From an uncultured Collinsella sp. (GTDB taxonomy: Bacteria; Actinomycetota; Coriobacteriia; Coriobacteriales; Coriobacteriaceae), in NCBI GenBank assembly GCA_958415525.1, contig CATYZE010000001.1, positions 124,001 through 188,000 on the forward strand: a DNA stretch of 64,000 nt, given 5' to 3'. Positions 51,837-62,051 of this stretch are shown piece after piece; the first letter of the stretch is position 1, and each line of letters opens with the position of its first letter. A program made the translations under genes and the position numbers. The notes beneath the pieces were generated by a model. It did no database searches and was not told where the DNA came from. It saw nothing but the letters and a program-made list of their open reading frames with translations.

Positions 51837-54800
51837 ATGGCACTGGGGACGTTTGTGCAGGCGCTTCGCAAAGAGGCGGCGCTGAGCGGCACCTTTATGA
51901 AGGGGCGTTCGCTCATGCTCAACGGTGCCGTACTGTCGATTGAGGACAGCGGCTCGCGCTTCTCCAAAAACGTGACGGTTGAGGGCTCGGTGCGCGGCTC
52001 GCGCGGCGACCTGTACAAGACGCACGTGACGCTTGATATGGACGAGCACGAGGTTATCGACTACGACTGTGACTGCCCCGCCGCATACCGCTATCCCGGT
52101 ATGTGCAAACACGCCATCGCCACAGCGCTGGCGTACCTGGACACCAGCGGCATTGAGCCTGTTGAGGGGCTGCGCACGCCGGTTCGCACGTTTACGGCGC
52201 AGTCGAAACAGCCCGCGCGCACCGCACCCAAAGCGCCGGCCGTCAACCCCAACTTTCCCTTTCCGGCGCCCGTCCCCACGAGCCCGAGCCTTGTGGCGGC
52301 GCTCTCCGATCTTTCGGACGCGCGCATGGATGAGCTGGCGAGCATGCGCCGCAAGCTTGCCGGTGCCGTTGATCCCGACGCCCCCAAAGCGGCGTTGGAG
52401 CCCTCGCTGGTGCCGTACTACAATCCGCTGTTCGCTGACCGCTTTAGCTGGGCGCTCGAGTTCCGCATTCGCTGTGGATCGGTCTCCTACGTGGTCAAGG
52501 ATATCGACGGCATGGCCGATGCCTACGTGCGCGGCGGCATGTTCTCGTACGGCAAGAAGCTTACGTTTGCCCACGTGCCCGAGGCCTTCGATGACGTTTC
52601 GTCAAAGCTGCTCGATCTTGTCACGATGACGGTCGCCTACCTGGGCGACATTACAAGCTCGCGTTCGGCATCGTATGACTTTGCCCGCAGCGGCTTTGTT
52701 GCCGAGCGTCAGTTGCCGCTGTCCGAGCATGACATCGTATACGTGCTGGACCTGCTGCGCGGCAGGACCATTTCCCTTGAGCCTGCCTGGTCTCGAGGGA
52801 CGACGACGCATCGTTCCTACGAGGTGGCGGTTGAGTTGTCGCCGGTGGGGGAGGACGAGGCCTCGGCAAAACAACCGCCGCTCCTTGCCGCCAAAATCGC
52901 GCCGGCGGCTGGTGGTAGCTATGATCTGCGCCTGCCCGCCGATATGTACTGCTTTGCGTCGGGCGATGTCGCCTACTTGGTTGACACGCGCCGTGCGCGC
53001 CGTACCGACGCTGCATTTGCTCAGCATGCCGCACCTTTTTTGTCGCGCTTGCTGCCGTGTCGCACGCCCGCCCATATCGCCGCCGAACAGGTGGGCGAGT
53101 TCTGCCGCATGGCGCTGCCCGTGCTGCGCGAATACACCGACCTCACCGCTCCCGCCGTGCTCGATACCGTGGCGCCCGAGCCGAGCTTTGCCATGGCAAT
53201 CGGCGTCGACGACGGACTTGTGACCTGCAAAATCACGGTTGCCTACGGCGACTGGTCGGCGGATCTTTTTAGCCTGGGTGCTCCGGGAAGCCCCTTCGAA
53301 GACCAGCGCCCCGGCGTGCCGCCCCGCGACGTGGTGGCGGAGTTTCGTGTCATGGACACGGCTGCCATGTACTTCGATTTCCACGAGGGCGGCCTGGCGT
53401 TTGAGGAGCGCGACGACGAGAGTCTGTTCTGTCTGCTCACCGAGGGTCTGTCTGCCCTGTCTGAGCTGGGTGAGGTCATGCTCAGCGACCGTCTGCGCCA
53501 GATCTCGGTACGTCCCGCGCCCAAGCTTTCGGTGCGTGCGACCGTCAAGAGCAACCTGCTCGACGTTGAGCTGGGTACAAGCGGGTTGTCGGCGACGGAC
53601 CTTGCCATCTATCTGGACTCGTACAAGCGCCACCAGACGTTTGCGCGTCTGACCTCCGGCGACATCGTGCGTCTGGACGAGGGCGCCCGCGCCGCGTTTG
53701 GCCTTGCCGAGGACCTGGGCGTCGATGCCGTCGACCTACTCGACGGTGTGTCGCTTCCCGCGTCGAGCACCCTATTTGTCGATAGCATGCTCGCGCGCAC
53801 GCCCGCGCTCGAGGCCGATCGCGATGCCGCGTTCCGTCGCACCGTCGAGCGCCTGGACACGCTCGGCAAGATGGACTTTACGGTGCCGGCATCCCTTAAG
53901 GCCACGCTGCGTGGCTACCAGATCGATGGCTACCAGTGGCTCGGCTCGCTCGAGCATCTAGGCCTTGGCGGCATCTTGGCCGACGATATGGGCCTGGGCA
54001 AAACGCTGCAGATGATCGCGCATATCCTGGCGCGCGTGGAGGCGGGGGATACCAAGCCCACACTCGTGGTGTGCCCCGCGTCGCTCGTGTACAACTGGAC
54101 TGCCGAGCTGGAGCGCTTTGCGCCTTCGCTCGACGTGTGCGCCATCGTGGGCGCCAAGGCGCAGCGCCGCGTGCAAATTGCCGGCGCCGCCGAACATAAC
54201 GTGGTCGTGACCTCGTATGATCTCATGCGCCGCGATATCGACGAGTATGCCGAGCAGGACTTTGCCCGTGTGGTGCTCGACGAGGCCCAGTACATTAAAA
54301 ACCCGCTCACCCAGGTATCACGCGCCGCCAAGCGCCTGCCCGCCGGTGTGCGCTTTGCCCTGACGGGCACGCCCATCGAAAACCGCCTGTCTGAGCTCTG
54401 GAGCATCTTCGACTTTTTGATGCCGGGCCTTTTGGGCGCGCGCGAGTCGTTTGCCAAGCGCTTTGAGAGCCCGGTCGAACACGCCGAGGGCGATAGCGCC
54501 GCTCGCCTGCAGGCGCTCGTGTCACCGTTTGTGCTGCGCCGCGTTAAGGAAGACGTGGTGGCCGACCTGCCCGAGAAGATCGAGGACACGGTCATGGCGC
54601 AGCTCACCGGCGAGCAGCGCAAGCTCTACCTGGCTAACCAGGATCGCATTGCCCAGCAGGTGCAGCATCGCGAAGCCAGCGAGTTTAAGAAGGACAAGCT
54701 CAAGGTGCTTGCCGAGCTCACCAAGCTGCGCCAGATCTGCTGCGACCCGCATCTACACTACGAGGACTACAAGGCGGGGAGCGCCAAGCTCGACGCTTGC

Positions 54801-55301
54801 ATGGAGCTCGTGCATGGCGCGCTCGACGGCGGACACCACATTCTGCTGTTTAGCCAGTTTACGGGCATGCTCGATATCATCGGCAAGCGCCTGGCCAAGG
54901 AGGACATCGGCTTTCTTAAGCTCACGGGCGCATCGTCCAAGGAGAGCCGCGCCAAGATGGTTGCGCAGTTCCAGGCGGGCGAGGTGCCAGTGTTTTTGAT
55001 TTCGCTTAAGGCGGGCGGCGTCGGCCTGAACCTGACGGCCGCCGATGTGGTCATTCACTACGACCCGTGGTGGAACGTGGCGGCACAGGACCAAGCGACC
55101 GACCGTGCCCACCGTATTGGCCAGCAGCACACCGTGACCGTGTACAAGCTCATCGCCAAGGATACGATCGAGGAGCGCATCATGCAGATGCAAGAGTCCA
55201 AACGCGACCTGGTCAACAGCGTGCTCGGCGGCGACGGTATCTCGTCGGCGCTGTTTACCCGCGAGGACGTCTTGGCACTGCTGGGAGGCGACGGACGCTA
55301 G
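51837..55301 (+). CDS. SWIM-domain SNF2-family helicase
   Basis: 1154 residues. A SWIM zinc finger near the N-terminus (CDCPAAYRYPGMCKHA) is followed by about 600 uncharacterised residues, then the SNF2 ATPase: DDMGLGKT with Lys722, DEAQ (815-818), TGTPIENRLSELW, FSQFTGML and GVGLNLTAADVVIHYD with DRAHRIGQ. It probably remodels protein-DNA complexes or RNA polymerase (RapA-like); the target is unknown. GGAGG lies 5 nt ahead of ATG 51837. Confidence 0.9.
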   Translation: MALGTFVQALRKEAALSGTFMKGRSLMLNGAVLSIEDSGSRFSKNVTVEGSVRGSRGDLYKTHVTLDMDEHEVIDYDCDCPAAYRYPGMCKHAIATALAYLDTSGIEPVEGLRTPVRTFTAQSKQPARTAPKAPAVNPNFPFPAPVPTSPSLVAALSDLSDARMDELASMRRKLAGAVDPDAPKAALEPSLVPYYNPLFADRFSWALEFRIRCGSVSYVVKDIDGMADAYVRGGMFSYGKKLTFAHVPEAFDDVSSKLLDLVTMTVAYLGDITSSRSASYDFARSGFVAERQLPLSEHDIVYVLDLLRGRTISLEPAWSRGTTTHRSYEVAVELSPVGEDEASAKQPPLLAAKIAPAAGGSYDLRLPADMYCFASGDVAYLVDTRRARRTDAAFAQHAAPFLSRLLPCRTPAHIAAEQVGEFCRMALPVLREYTDLTAPAVLDTVAPEPSFAMAIGVDDGLVTCKITVAYGDWSADLFSLGAPGSPFEDQRPGVPPRDVVAEFRVMDTAAMYFDFHEGGLAFEERDDESLFCLLTEGLSALSELGEVMLSDRLRQISVRPAPKLSVRATVKSNLLDVELGTSGLSATDLAIYLDSYKRHQTFARLTSGDIVRLDEGARAAFGLAEDLGVDAVDLLDGVSLPASSTLFVDSMLARTPALEADRDAAFRRTVERLDTLGKMDFTVPASLKATLRGYQIDGYQWLGSLEHLGLGGILADDMGLGKTLQMIAHILARVEAGDTKPTLVVCPASLVYNWTAELERFAPSLDVCAIVGAKAQRRVQIAGAAEHNVVVTSYDLMRRDIDEYAEQDFARVVLDEAQYIKNPLTQVSRAAKRLPAGVRFALTGTPIENRLSELWSIFDFLMPGLLGARESFAKRFESPVEHAEGDSAARLQALVSPFVLRRVKEDVVADLPEKIEDTVMAQLTGEQRKLYLANQDRIAQQVQHREASEFKKDKLKVLAELTKLRQICCDPHLHYEDYKAGSAKLDACMELVHGALDGGHHILLFSQFTGMLDIIGKRLAKEDIGFLKLTGASSKESRAKMVAQFQAGEVPVFLISLKAGGVGLNLTAADVVIHYDPWWNVAAQDQATDRAHRIGQQHTVTVYKLIAKDTIEERIMQMQESKRDLVNSVLGGDGISSALFTREDVLALLGGDGR

Positions 55302-55402
55302 CCTCGCTCGTTATGTGTTCATTTGCGATGTCGTGGATGGTTCGTTTGCCTTTGGGCATAAGAGACATCGAGAACACCGGCACATCAGCAAAGGAGAACA
55401 TC

Positions 55403-55765
55403 ATGGCGAAATTCTTTAAGGATCCCGACGGCAAGCTCATTGCCGCCCTTGGTGACGACGTTGCAACCCCCGCTGGCTGCACGGAGCTGACCGCGAACAC
55501 CGAGGACGCGGCGCACGAGAAGCACGTGCCCGTCGTCGAGAGCGAGCGCGACGGTCACGTGATCCGCGCACGCGTGGGCTCGGTCGAGCATCCTATGGTG
55601 CCCGAGCACTACATCGAGTGGATCGCCCTTGAGGCCGAGGGCCGTCTGGAGGTCCATTACCTCCAGCCCGGCATGAAGCCCGCGACGTTTTTTGCCGGCG
55701 GTTCCAAGACCGGCACCGTTTATGCCTATTGCAACCTGCACGGGCTGTGGTCCGCGACGTTCTAG
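55403..55765 (+). CDS. Class II superoxide reductase (neelaredoxin type)
   Basis: 120 residues. The iron site of superoxide reductases is complete: His41 with the preceding Glu39-Lys40 pair (HEKHVPV), His63, His69 (VEHPMVPEHYIEW), Cys110 and His113 (YCNLHGLW). The N-terminal four-cysteine domain of classical desulfoferrodoxin is absent, so it is the one-iron class. It reduces superoxide to peroxide in the cytosol, protecting an anaerobe. AAAGGAG is 6 nt ahead of ATG 55403. Confidence 0.93.
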   Translation: MAKFFKDPDGKLIAALGDDVATPAGCTELTANTEDAAHEKHVPVVESERDGHVIRARVGSVEHPMVPEHYIEWIALEAEGRLEVHYLQPGMKPATFFAGGSKTGTVYAYCNLHGLWSATF

Positions 55766-55882
55766 GAGCGTGCCCCCGCTCGGGGTATCATAGCTAGCAT
55801 ATGCACATGCAAGCGCCGACTGCATCTAGCGGCCGGCGCTTTTACTACGATAACGACGGTTTACGATGGAAAGGGCTGAGCC

Positions 55883-57868
55883 ATGAAGCTCGCACTTGCA
55901 CAGATCGATATGCGCCTGGGTGATATTGAGGGCATCTGCAGCCGCATCGAGGACCAGGCGCGCCTGGCCCACGAACGCGGTGCGCGCGTGCTGTGCGTGC
56001 CGGCTCCGCTCTTTATGGGCGCCTTGCCCGGTGGCCTGGTGGGCGCTGCCGACTTTGAGCACGACATGCTTGCCGGCCTGACCGGCGTTGCCGAGCGCAT
56101 CCAGGAGCTCGACATGATCTGCATCGTGCCCGCGGCGGTTTCGTTTGAGGGGCAGCCGCTGCTCGACTACATGATGCTCAAGGACGGTCGCGTAGTGCCC
56201 GCCCGCGCGAGCATTGCCCTGCAGCGCGGCGAGAACAACGATGCGCGTTGGGCGCCGCCGGTGTTCGACGTGGACGGCGTGCGCATCGCGGTGATCTTCG
56301 ACCTGGATCGTGAGCTCGAGATGCTGCCGACCGGTGTCGACCTCATTGCCTATTTCCAGTTCAACGCGTTCGATATGACCGACCGCGAGACCGCCGCCGT
56401 TGCCGCCGTGCGCAGTGGCGCCTACCGCAAGATCGCATCCAAGCGCAGCGTGTGGTTTGCCTGCATGGCGCCGGTCGGTGCGTACGACGAGTCGGTGTAT
56501 ACCGGTGGGTCGTTTGTGCTCGACGACTGCGGCCGCGTGGTGGCCCAGGCGCCGTGTTTTGAGGAGAGCCTGCTGGTTCAGGAGATTCAGCGCGGCGTGA
56601 TGCTCGATGCCTTGGAGGACCATGAGCTGCCCGAGTTTCGCTCCGAGGAGTGGCTGTGGCAGGCGCTGGTGCTCGCCGTGCGCGACAACGCCCGCGCCCA
56701 CGGTACGTCGCGTGCCGTGGTGGCGCTCGAGGGCGACCTGCCGTCGTCCCTGCTGGCGGCGCTTGCCGTCGACGCCCTGGGTCCGCGCAATGTGATCGGT
56801 CTGGTGTTGGGACGCAACCGCATCTTTACGCCGGCGCAGGAAGAGGCCGAGGCGGCTCGCTGTGCCGCCGTCCGTGCCATTGCCGAGCGCCTGCATATTC
56901 GCACGGTTGAGCGCGACGCACCGGATGCATCGCGCGTGCTCGACCGCGATGTGTCGGCGGGAGACGCCGAGCGCCTGCGCTCGCGCACACTGGGACTCAT
57001 GCTGGAGGATACGGCGCTCGAGCTGGGCGCGATGGCGCTGAGCCCGCTGTCCAAAACCGAGTACGCGCTGGCGGCGCCGGCGCTTTGCGGCGGCTGCCAG
57101 GGCGATTACGCGCCCTTCGGCGATGTGTACCTGTCGACGCTCGAGTTTGTGGCGCGCGTGCGCAACCGCACGTCTGCCGTGGTGCCGCAGGAGCTCGTGA
57201 CGCTCAACGCGGTGGAGGATTGCATGGAGCGCGTACTGGCGCAGGCACTCTCGACGCTCGACGGTCCGGTCGACATGCTCGACCGCGCGGCGCAGCTGCT
57301 CGGCGGGCTTGAACCCGGTGAGGTCGATGGCACGCTCGAGTCGCATGTGGACCGCAATCGTCCCTTCGATGACATCCCGATGGCTGCCGGCAAGCCCGAG
57401 GCCTGTTCGCTGCTGCTGATGCTCGTGCGTCAGGGAGAGGCCGCTCGCCGCCAACTGCCGACGGCGCCGATTGTCTCGGCCCGTTCGTTTGCCGAGCGCT
57501 CCTGGCCGTATATGCTCGCGTGGTCCGATCTGGGACTTAGCGGTAAAGAGCGTATGACGGTCGATTCGCTGGCTCGTGCCGAGGTGCGTCGCTTTGCCGA
57601 CGAGGATACGAGCGAACGCATGCGAAGCGAGATGATGGGCGTGCTCGGTGAGCTGCTGGGTATTTCGCCCGAGCAGATGGAGGAGCTGCGTTCCGAGGAC
57701 GGTCAGCGCCGTCTGCACGAGGGCATGAAGAAGTTTGAGGGCGAGGTCCAAGACGCCATCGATAAGATGATGGGCGGTCAGGGCGGCCCGCAAGGTGGCC
57801 CCCAGGGCGGACCGATGCCGCATCCTCCGGTGGATCCTCGTCAGTTCCCGTTTTTCTCACAGAATTAA
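55883..57868 (+). CDS. NAD-synthetase-like protein lacking catalytic residues
   Basis: 661 residues with the layout of glutamine-dependent NadE: nitrilase-like domain (1-260), then synthetase domain (LAALAVDALG, GGCQGDYAPFGDV). The P-loop SGGxDS is replaced by EGDLPS at 283-288, and in the nitrilase half the catalytic Glu position is Ala41 (VPAPLFMG) and the Cys position is Phe139 (AVIFDLD). It therefore should make no NAD and hydrolyse no glutamine. The frame is intact with normal codon use, so it is probably a conserved pseudoenzyme. The C-terminus adds a helical part and a Gly/Gln/Pro-rich tail. A ribosome-binding site GAAAGGG precedes ATG 55883. Confidence 0.8.
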   Translation: MKLALAQIDMRLGDIEGICSRIEDQARLAHERGARVLCVPAPLFMGALPGGLVGAADFEHDMLAGLTGVAERIQELDMICIVPAAVSFEGQPLLDYMMLKDGRVVPARASIALQRGENNDARWAPPVFDVDGVRIAVIFDLDRELEMLPTGVDLIAYFQFNAFDMTDRETAAVAAVRSGAYRKIASKRSVWFACMAPVGAYDESVYTGGSFVLDDCGRVVAQAPCFEESLLVQEIQRGVMLDALEDHELPEFRSEEWLWQALVLAVRDNARAHGTSRAVVALEGDLPSSLLAALAVDALGPRNVIGLVLGRNRIFTPAQEEAEAARCAAVRAIAERLHIRTVERDAPDASRVLDRDVSAGDAERLRSRTLGLMLEDTALELGAMALSPLSKTEYALAAPALCGGCQGDYAPFGDVYLSTLEFVARVRNRTSAVVPQELVTLNAVEDCMERVLAQALSTLDGPVDMLDRAAQLLGGLEPGEVDGTLESHVDRNRPFDDIPMAAGKPEACSLLLMLVRQGEAARRQLPTAPIVSARSFAERSWPYMLAWSDLGLSGKERMTVDSLARAEVRRFADEDTSERMRSEMMGVLGELLGISPEQMEELRSEDGQRRLHEGMKKFEGEVQDAIDKMMGGQGGPQGGPQGGPMPHPPVDPRQFPFFSQN

Positions 57869-58005
57869 GCTGGGGAAGGGATTCGCTCCCAACCCCAACA
57901 CTTCAACTAAGCATCTTGGCCCCGTTGTGTTATTCTAGAACAGACGTTCGTGAATGATGCGCGGGGCCTTGCCTTGCGTTTGGCAAAAGGCGAGGGGAGG
58001 TTGGC

Positions 58006-58527
58006 TTGGTCATTTTGGGTATCGACCCCGGTTTGGCCCATACGGGTTGGGGGATTATCGAGGAGCGGAGCGGCGAGGTTCGCTGCCGTGCCTACGGTTG
58101 TATCGAGACCAGTGCCGGAAGCCCGCTCGCGGTGCGCCTGTCGCATGTCGCCCGCGACCTCAAGGGCGTCGTGGAGCGTTACCGCCCCGATACCGCTGCT
58201 ATCGAGAGCATCTACTTTGGCGCCAACGTCCGCTCGGCAATTCCTACGGCGCATGCCCGCGGTGCTGCACTCGTGGCGCTTTCGGAGTGCGCGCTCGAGA
58301 TCGGCGAGTACACGCCTATGCAGATCAAGCAGGCTGTGGTGGGCACCGGCGCTGCGGACAAACGGCAGGTCGCCTACATGGTGCGCACGCTCACGCAGCT
58401 CGACCACGACCCGCATCCCGACCATGCCGCCGATGCCTTGGCCTGCGCCATCTGCCACGTAAACCTCAGTCGCACCCGTGCCCTCACCGGTGGCGAGTTC
58501 TATCAACAGAGAGGAACCGGATACTGA
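58006..58527 (+). CDS. ruvC: Holliday-junction endonuclease
   Basis: 173 residues. Active-site acids: Asp7 (GIDPG), Glu67 (AIESIYFG), and the pair in HPDHAADAL. It cleaves Holliday junctions after RuvAB migration. The start is a TTG at 58006 preceded by GAGGGGAGG with 5-nt spacing; no ATG fits. First gene of ruvC-ruvA-ruvB, overlapping ruvA by one base. Confidence 0.95.
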   Translation: MVILGIDPGLAHTGWGIIEERSGEVRCRAYGCIETSAGSPLAVRLSHVARDLKGVVERYRPDTAAIESIYFGANVRSAIPTAHARGAALVALSECALEIGEYTPMQIKQAVVGTGAADKRQVAYMVRTLTQLDHDPHPDHAADALACAICHVNLSRTRALTGGEFYQQRGTGY

Positions 58528-59147
58528 TGATTTCCCAGCTCCATGGAACGCTTGTCGAGGCCACGATGAGCTCGGCCGTCGTCGATGTGTCGGGCGTGGG
58601 CTTTGAGCTCGGCATCTCGGGTAGCACTGCGGCCACGTTGCCGACGCCCGGCGGCGAGGTTCGCCTCTACACGCGCATGCAGGTGCGCGAGGACGCCATG
58701 ACGCTCTTTGGCTTTGCCTCCAAGGACGAGCGCACGATGTTCGATCGGCTCGTGTCCGTCTCGGGCGTCGGTCCGCGCCTGGCGCTCGCCGTGCTCTCCA
58801 CCTATACCGTGGGCCAGTTGTATTCCCTGGTGATGGCCGAGGATGACAAGGGCATGGCCAAGGTTCCCGGTGTGGGCAAAAAGACCGCGCAGCGTCTGAT
58901 CCTGGAGCTCAAGAGTACCTTTGCCAAGGACAAGGGCTTTGTGCCGGTCGACGTGATTCCCGGCCAGGTTTCGATGCCGGTTCCAGCCGCCGCTCCTTCG
59001 GCGATCGATGACGCCCGTGCGGCGCTCCTTTCCATGGGCTTTAGCCCGCAGGAGACCGATGTTGCCCTGAGCGGGTATGATGGGCAGGATATGCGTGTCG
59101 AGGATCTGCTCGGCGCGGCGCTTAAGCGACTCGGAATGGATGCGTGA
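58527..59147 (+). CDS. ruvA: Holliday-junction branch-migration subunit A
   Basis: 206 residues. N-terminal OB fold (MISQLHGTLVE), two helix-hairpin-helix motifs (LVSVSGVGPRLAL; KVPGVGKKTAQRL) and a C-terminal three-helix domain that contacts RuvB (ARAALLSMGF). It binds the junction as a tetramer. The ATG overlaps the ruvC stop (TGATG), so translation is coupled. Confidence 0.96.
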   Translation: MISQLHGTLVEATMSSAVVDVSGVGFELGISGSTAATLPTPGGEVRLYTRMQVREDAMTLFGFASKDERTMFDRLVSVSGVGPRLALAVLSTYTVGQLYSLVMAEDDKGMAKVPGVGKKTAQRLILELKSTFAKDKGFVPVDVIPGQVSMPVPAAAPSAIDDARAALLSMGFSPQETDVALSGYDGQDMRVEDLLGAALKRLGMDA

Positions 59148-60214
59148 TGTGGGAAGCCGATGACTCTCAGGACCTGTGGGCGACGCCCGGCAACTCGCCG
59201 GCGGCATCCATGGCGCACGGCGAGCGCATGGTGGGCTCGGAGCTGACGCCCGAGGACCTCGATGTCGACCGCACCTTGCGCCCTCAGCGCCTGGATGACT
59301 ACTGCGGTCAGGAGCACATCAAGCAGAGCCTGCGCGTGTTGATCGAGGCGGCACAGAGCCGTGGCGAAACGCTCGACCACGTGATCTTCTCGGGCCCTCC
59401 GGGTCTGGGCAAGACCACGCTGGCTACGGTTATCGCCAACGAGCTGGGCGCCCAGATTAAGACGACGAGCGGTCCGGCCATCGCGCGTACCGGAGACTTG
59501 GCGGCCATCCTTACCAACCTGCAGCCGGGTGATGTGCTGTTTATCGACGAGATCCACCGCCTCAACCGTTCGGTCGAGGAGGTCCTGTACCCCGCGATGG
59601 AGGACTTTGCCCTCGATATCGTGATTGGCAAGGGTCCGGCGGCGCGCTCGATTCGCCTGGATATTCCCAAGTTTACGCTGGTAGCGGCAACGACCCGCTC
59701 AGGCATGTTAACCGGCCCGTTGCGCGACCGCTTTGGCATTTCATATCGCCTGGATTACTACACGGTCGAGGAGCTCGCGCAGATTGTGACGCGCTCGGCG
59801 ACTATTCTGGGCGTGACGATCGACCATCCCAGTGCACTCGAGATCGGCTCGCGTTCGCGCGGCACGCCACGTCTTGCCAACCGCCTGCTCAAGCGCGTGC
59901 GCGATTACGCACAGGTGCGCGGCAACGGTCCCATCGAGCTCGATATCTGCCGCCAGGCGCTCGAGTTTTTCGAGATCGATGAGCTCGGTCTGGACTGGAT
60001 GGATATTCGCATTTTGGAGACGCTCGCTAAGACGTTCTCCGGTCGTGCCGTGGGACTTACGACCCTTGCCAGCGCGGTGGGCGAGGACCCGGGCACGCTC
60101 GAGGATGTCTATGAGCCCTATCTGCTGCAGTGCGGGTTGATGATTCGTACGCCCCAGGGCCGTCAGGCAACCCTTCGCACCTTTGAGCACCTGGGGATTG
60201 AACCTACCGTTTAG
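59147..60214 (+). CDS. ruvB: Holliday-junction branch-migration ATPase
   Basis: 355 residues from ATG 59147; GTG 59144 is one codon earlier. AAA+ motor: Walker A GPPGLGKTT, Walker B FIDEIHR, sensor TRSGML, arginine finger DRFG, C-terminal winged helix (RTPQGRQAT). It drives branch migration with RuvA. The start overlaps the ruvA stop. No terminator is obvious after it; the fhs gene has its own promoter. Confidence 0.96.
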   Translation: MWEADDSQDLWATPGNSPAASMAHGERMVGSELTPEDLDVDRTLRPQRLDDYCGQEHIKQSLRVLIEAAQSRGETLDHVIFSGPPGLGKTTLATVIANELGAQIKTTSGPAIARTGDLAAILTNLQPGDVLFIDEIHRLNRSVEEVLYPAMEDFALDIVIGKGPAARSIRLDIPKFTLVAATTRSGMLTGPLRDRFGISYRLDYYTVEELAQIVTRSATILGVTIDHPSALEIGSRSRGTPRLANRLLKRVRDYAQVRGNGPIELDICRQALEFFEIDELGLDWMDIRILETLAKTFSGRAVGLTTLASAVGEDPGTLEDVYEPYLLQCGLMIRTPQGRQATLRTFEHLGIEPTV

Positions 60215-60290
60215 GGCGCTTTGTTTTGGCGGGCTGTTGGGCTATCGCTGGGCATCGGGTAAACATATCGCCGTTCATCGGTTATGGGTG

Positions 60291-60318
60291 TTTTACTATT
60301 GCGCGCCCGTGCTATGCT
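60291..60318 (+). promoter_or_regulatory. Probable fhs promoter
   Basis: -35-like TTTTAC (60291-60296), 16-nt spacer, extended -10 TGCTATGCT ending at 60318. Confidence 0.45.
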
Positions 60319-60358
60319 GAATTGGTCTTTTTCTCATTCGGTAACGAAAGGACCGCCC

Positions 60359-62026
60359 ATGCCTACTGACATCGAAATCGCACGTTCTGTCACGCCGCTG
60401 CCTATTACCGAGGTGGCCAAGAACGCCGGCGTCGACGTTAAGCACCTTATTCCGTACGGCTTCGACAAGGCTAAGGTCGACTATTCACTGCTCAACGAGC
60501 CGACTGATCACCAGGCCAAGCTCGTCCTCGTGACCGCTATCAACCCAACGCCTGCGGGCGAGGGCAAGACCACCACGACCATCGGTCTGGCCGACGGCCT
60601 GCGCCGTCGCGGCGTCAAGAGCGCCGTGGCCCTGCGCGAGCCTTCGCTTGGCCCCGTCTTTGGCGTTAAGGGCGGCGCTGCCGGCGGCGGCTGGGCTCAG
60701 GTCATCCCCATGGAGGATATCAACCTGCACTTTACCGGCGACTTCCATGCCATCGGTGCTGCCAACAACCTGCTGGCCGCCATGCTCGACAACCATATTC
60801 AGCAGGGCAATCAGCTCGGTATTGACGTTAAGCGCATCACTTGGAAGCGCGTCGTCGATATGAACGACCGTCAGCTGCGCCACGTCATCGACGGTATTGG
60901 CGGTAAGGCCCAGGGCGTGCCGCGCGAGGACGGCTTCGATATCACCGTCGCCTCCGAGGTCATGGCAATCCTGTGCCTGTCTACGAGCATTAACGACCTC
61001 AAGGAGCGCCTGGGCGAGATCGTCGTCGGCTACAGCTTTGCCGGCGAGCCCGTCCGTGCCCGCGACCTTAAGGCCCAGGGTGCCATGGCCGCGTTGCTTA
61101 AGGACGCGCTCAAGCCCAACCTGGTGCAAACGCTCGAGGGCACGCCCGCGTTTGTTCACGGCGGTCCCTTCGCCAACATTGCCCACGGCTGCAACTCTAT
61201 CATGGCCACGCGTATGGCGATGCGCTTTGGCGATGTCGCCATTACCGAGGCCGGCTTCGGTGCCGATCTGGGTGCCGAGAAGTTCCTCGACATCAAGTGC
61301 CGCATGACGGGCGTTCGCCCCAGCGCCGTCGTGGTCGTCGCGACCGCTCGTGCGCTGAAGTACAACGGTGGCGTCGCCAAGGCCGACCTCAACGAGGAGA
61401 ACCTCGAGGCACTCAAGGCCGGCATGCCCAACCTGCTGCGTCACGTCGACAACATCCAGAACGTTTATGGTCTGCCCTGCGTAGTCGCCATCAACCGCTT
61501 CCCGACGGACACCGAGGCCGAGCTTGCGCTCATCGAGTCCGAGTGCCAGAAGCTCGGCGTCAACGTTAAGCTTTCCGAGGTCTGGGCCAAGGGCGGCGAG
61601 GGCGCGCTCGAGCTTGCCGATGAGGTCATGCGTCTGATTGAGCAGCCGAGCGAGCTCAAGTTTGCCTATGAGGACGGCGCCGATGTGGCCGACGCTCTTG
61701 AGGCCATTGCCACCAAGGTCTACCGCGCCGACGGTGTTGACTTTACGCCGGCCGCCAAGCGCCAGCTCGCCGAGCTGCGCGAGAACGGCTTTGGCAACCT
61801 GCCGGTGTGCGTGGCCAAGACGCAGTACAGCTTTAGCGACAACGCCAAGGCCCTGGGCGCTCCCGAGAACTTCCGCATCACGGTGCGCGAGCTCAAGGTT
61901 TCCGCCGGTGCCCACTTTGTGGTCGCACTGACTGGCAGTGTTCTGACCATGCCGGGCCTGCCCAAGGTCCCTGCGGCCGAGAACATCGACGTCGACAACG
62001 ACGGCAACATCACCGGCCTGTTCTAA
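60359..62026 (+). CDS. fhs: Formate-tetrahydrofolate ligase
   Basis: 555 residues. P-loop TPAGEGKTTTT, family signatures VKGGAAGGGWAQV and GGPFANIAHGCNSI, and the C-terminal LTGSVLTMPGLP. It makes 10-formyl-THF from formate, THF and ATP, supplying one-carbon units for purines and, in acetogen-like metabolism, the Wood-Ljungdahl methyl branch; no other genes of that branch are here. AAAGGA lies 6 nt ahead of ATG 60359. Confidence 0.97.
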   Translation: MPTDIEIARSVTPLPITEVAKNAGVDVKHLIPYGFDKAKVDYSLLNEPTDHQAKLVLVTAINPTPAGEGKTTTTIGLADGLRRRGVKSAVALREPSLGPVFGVKGGAAGGGWAQVIPMEDINLHFTGDFHAIGAANNLLAAMLDNHIQQGNQLGIDVKRITWKRVVDMNDRQLRHVIDGIGGKAQGVPREDGFDITVASEVMAILCLSTSINDLKERLGEIVVGYSFAGEPVRARDLKAQGAMAALLKDALKPNLVQTLEGTPAFVHGGPFANIAHGCNSIMATRMAMRFGDVAITEAGFGADLGAEKFLDIKCRMTGVRPSAVVVVATARALKYNGGVAKADLNEENLEALKAGMPNLLRHVDNIQNVYGLPCVVAINRFPTDTEAELALIESECQKLGVNVKLSEVWAKGGEGALELADEVMRLIEQPSELKFAYEDGADVADALEAIATKVYRADGVDFTPAAKRQLAELRENGFGNLPVCVAKTQYSFSDNAKALGAPENFRITVRELKVSAGAHFVVALTGSVLTMPGLPKVPAAENIDVDNDGNITGLF

Positions 62027-62051
62027 GCCTGCTGCCCATAGCTGCTTGTCC

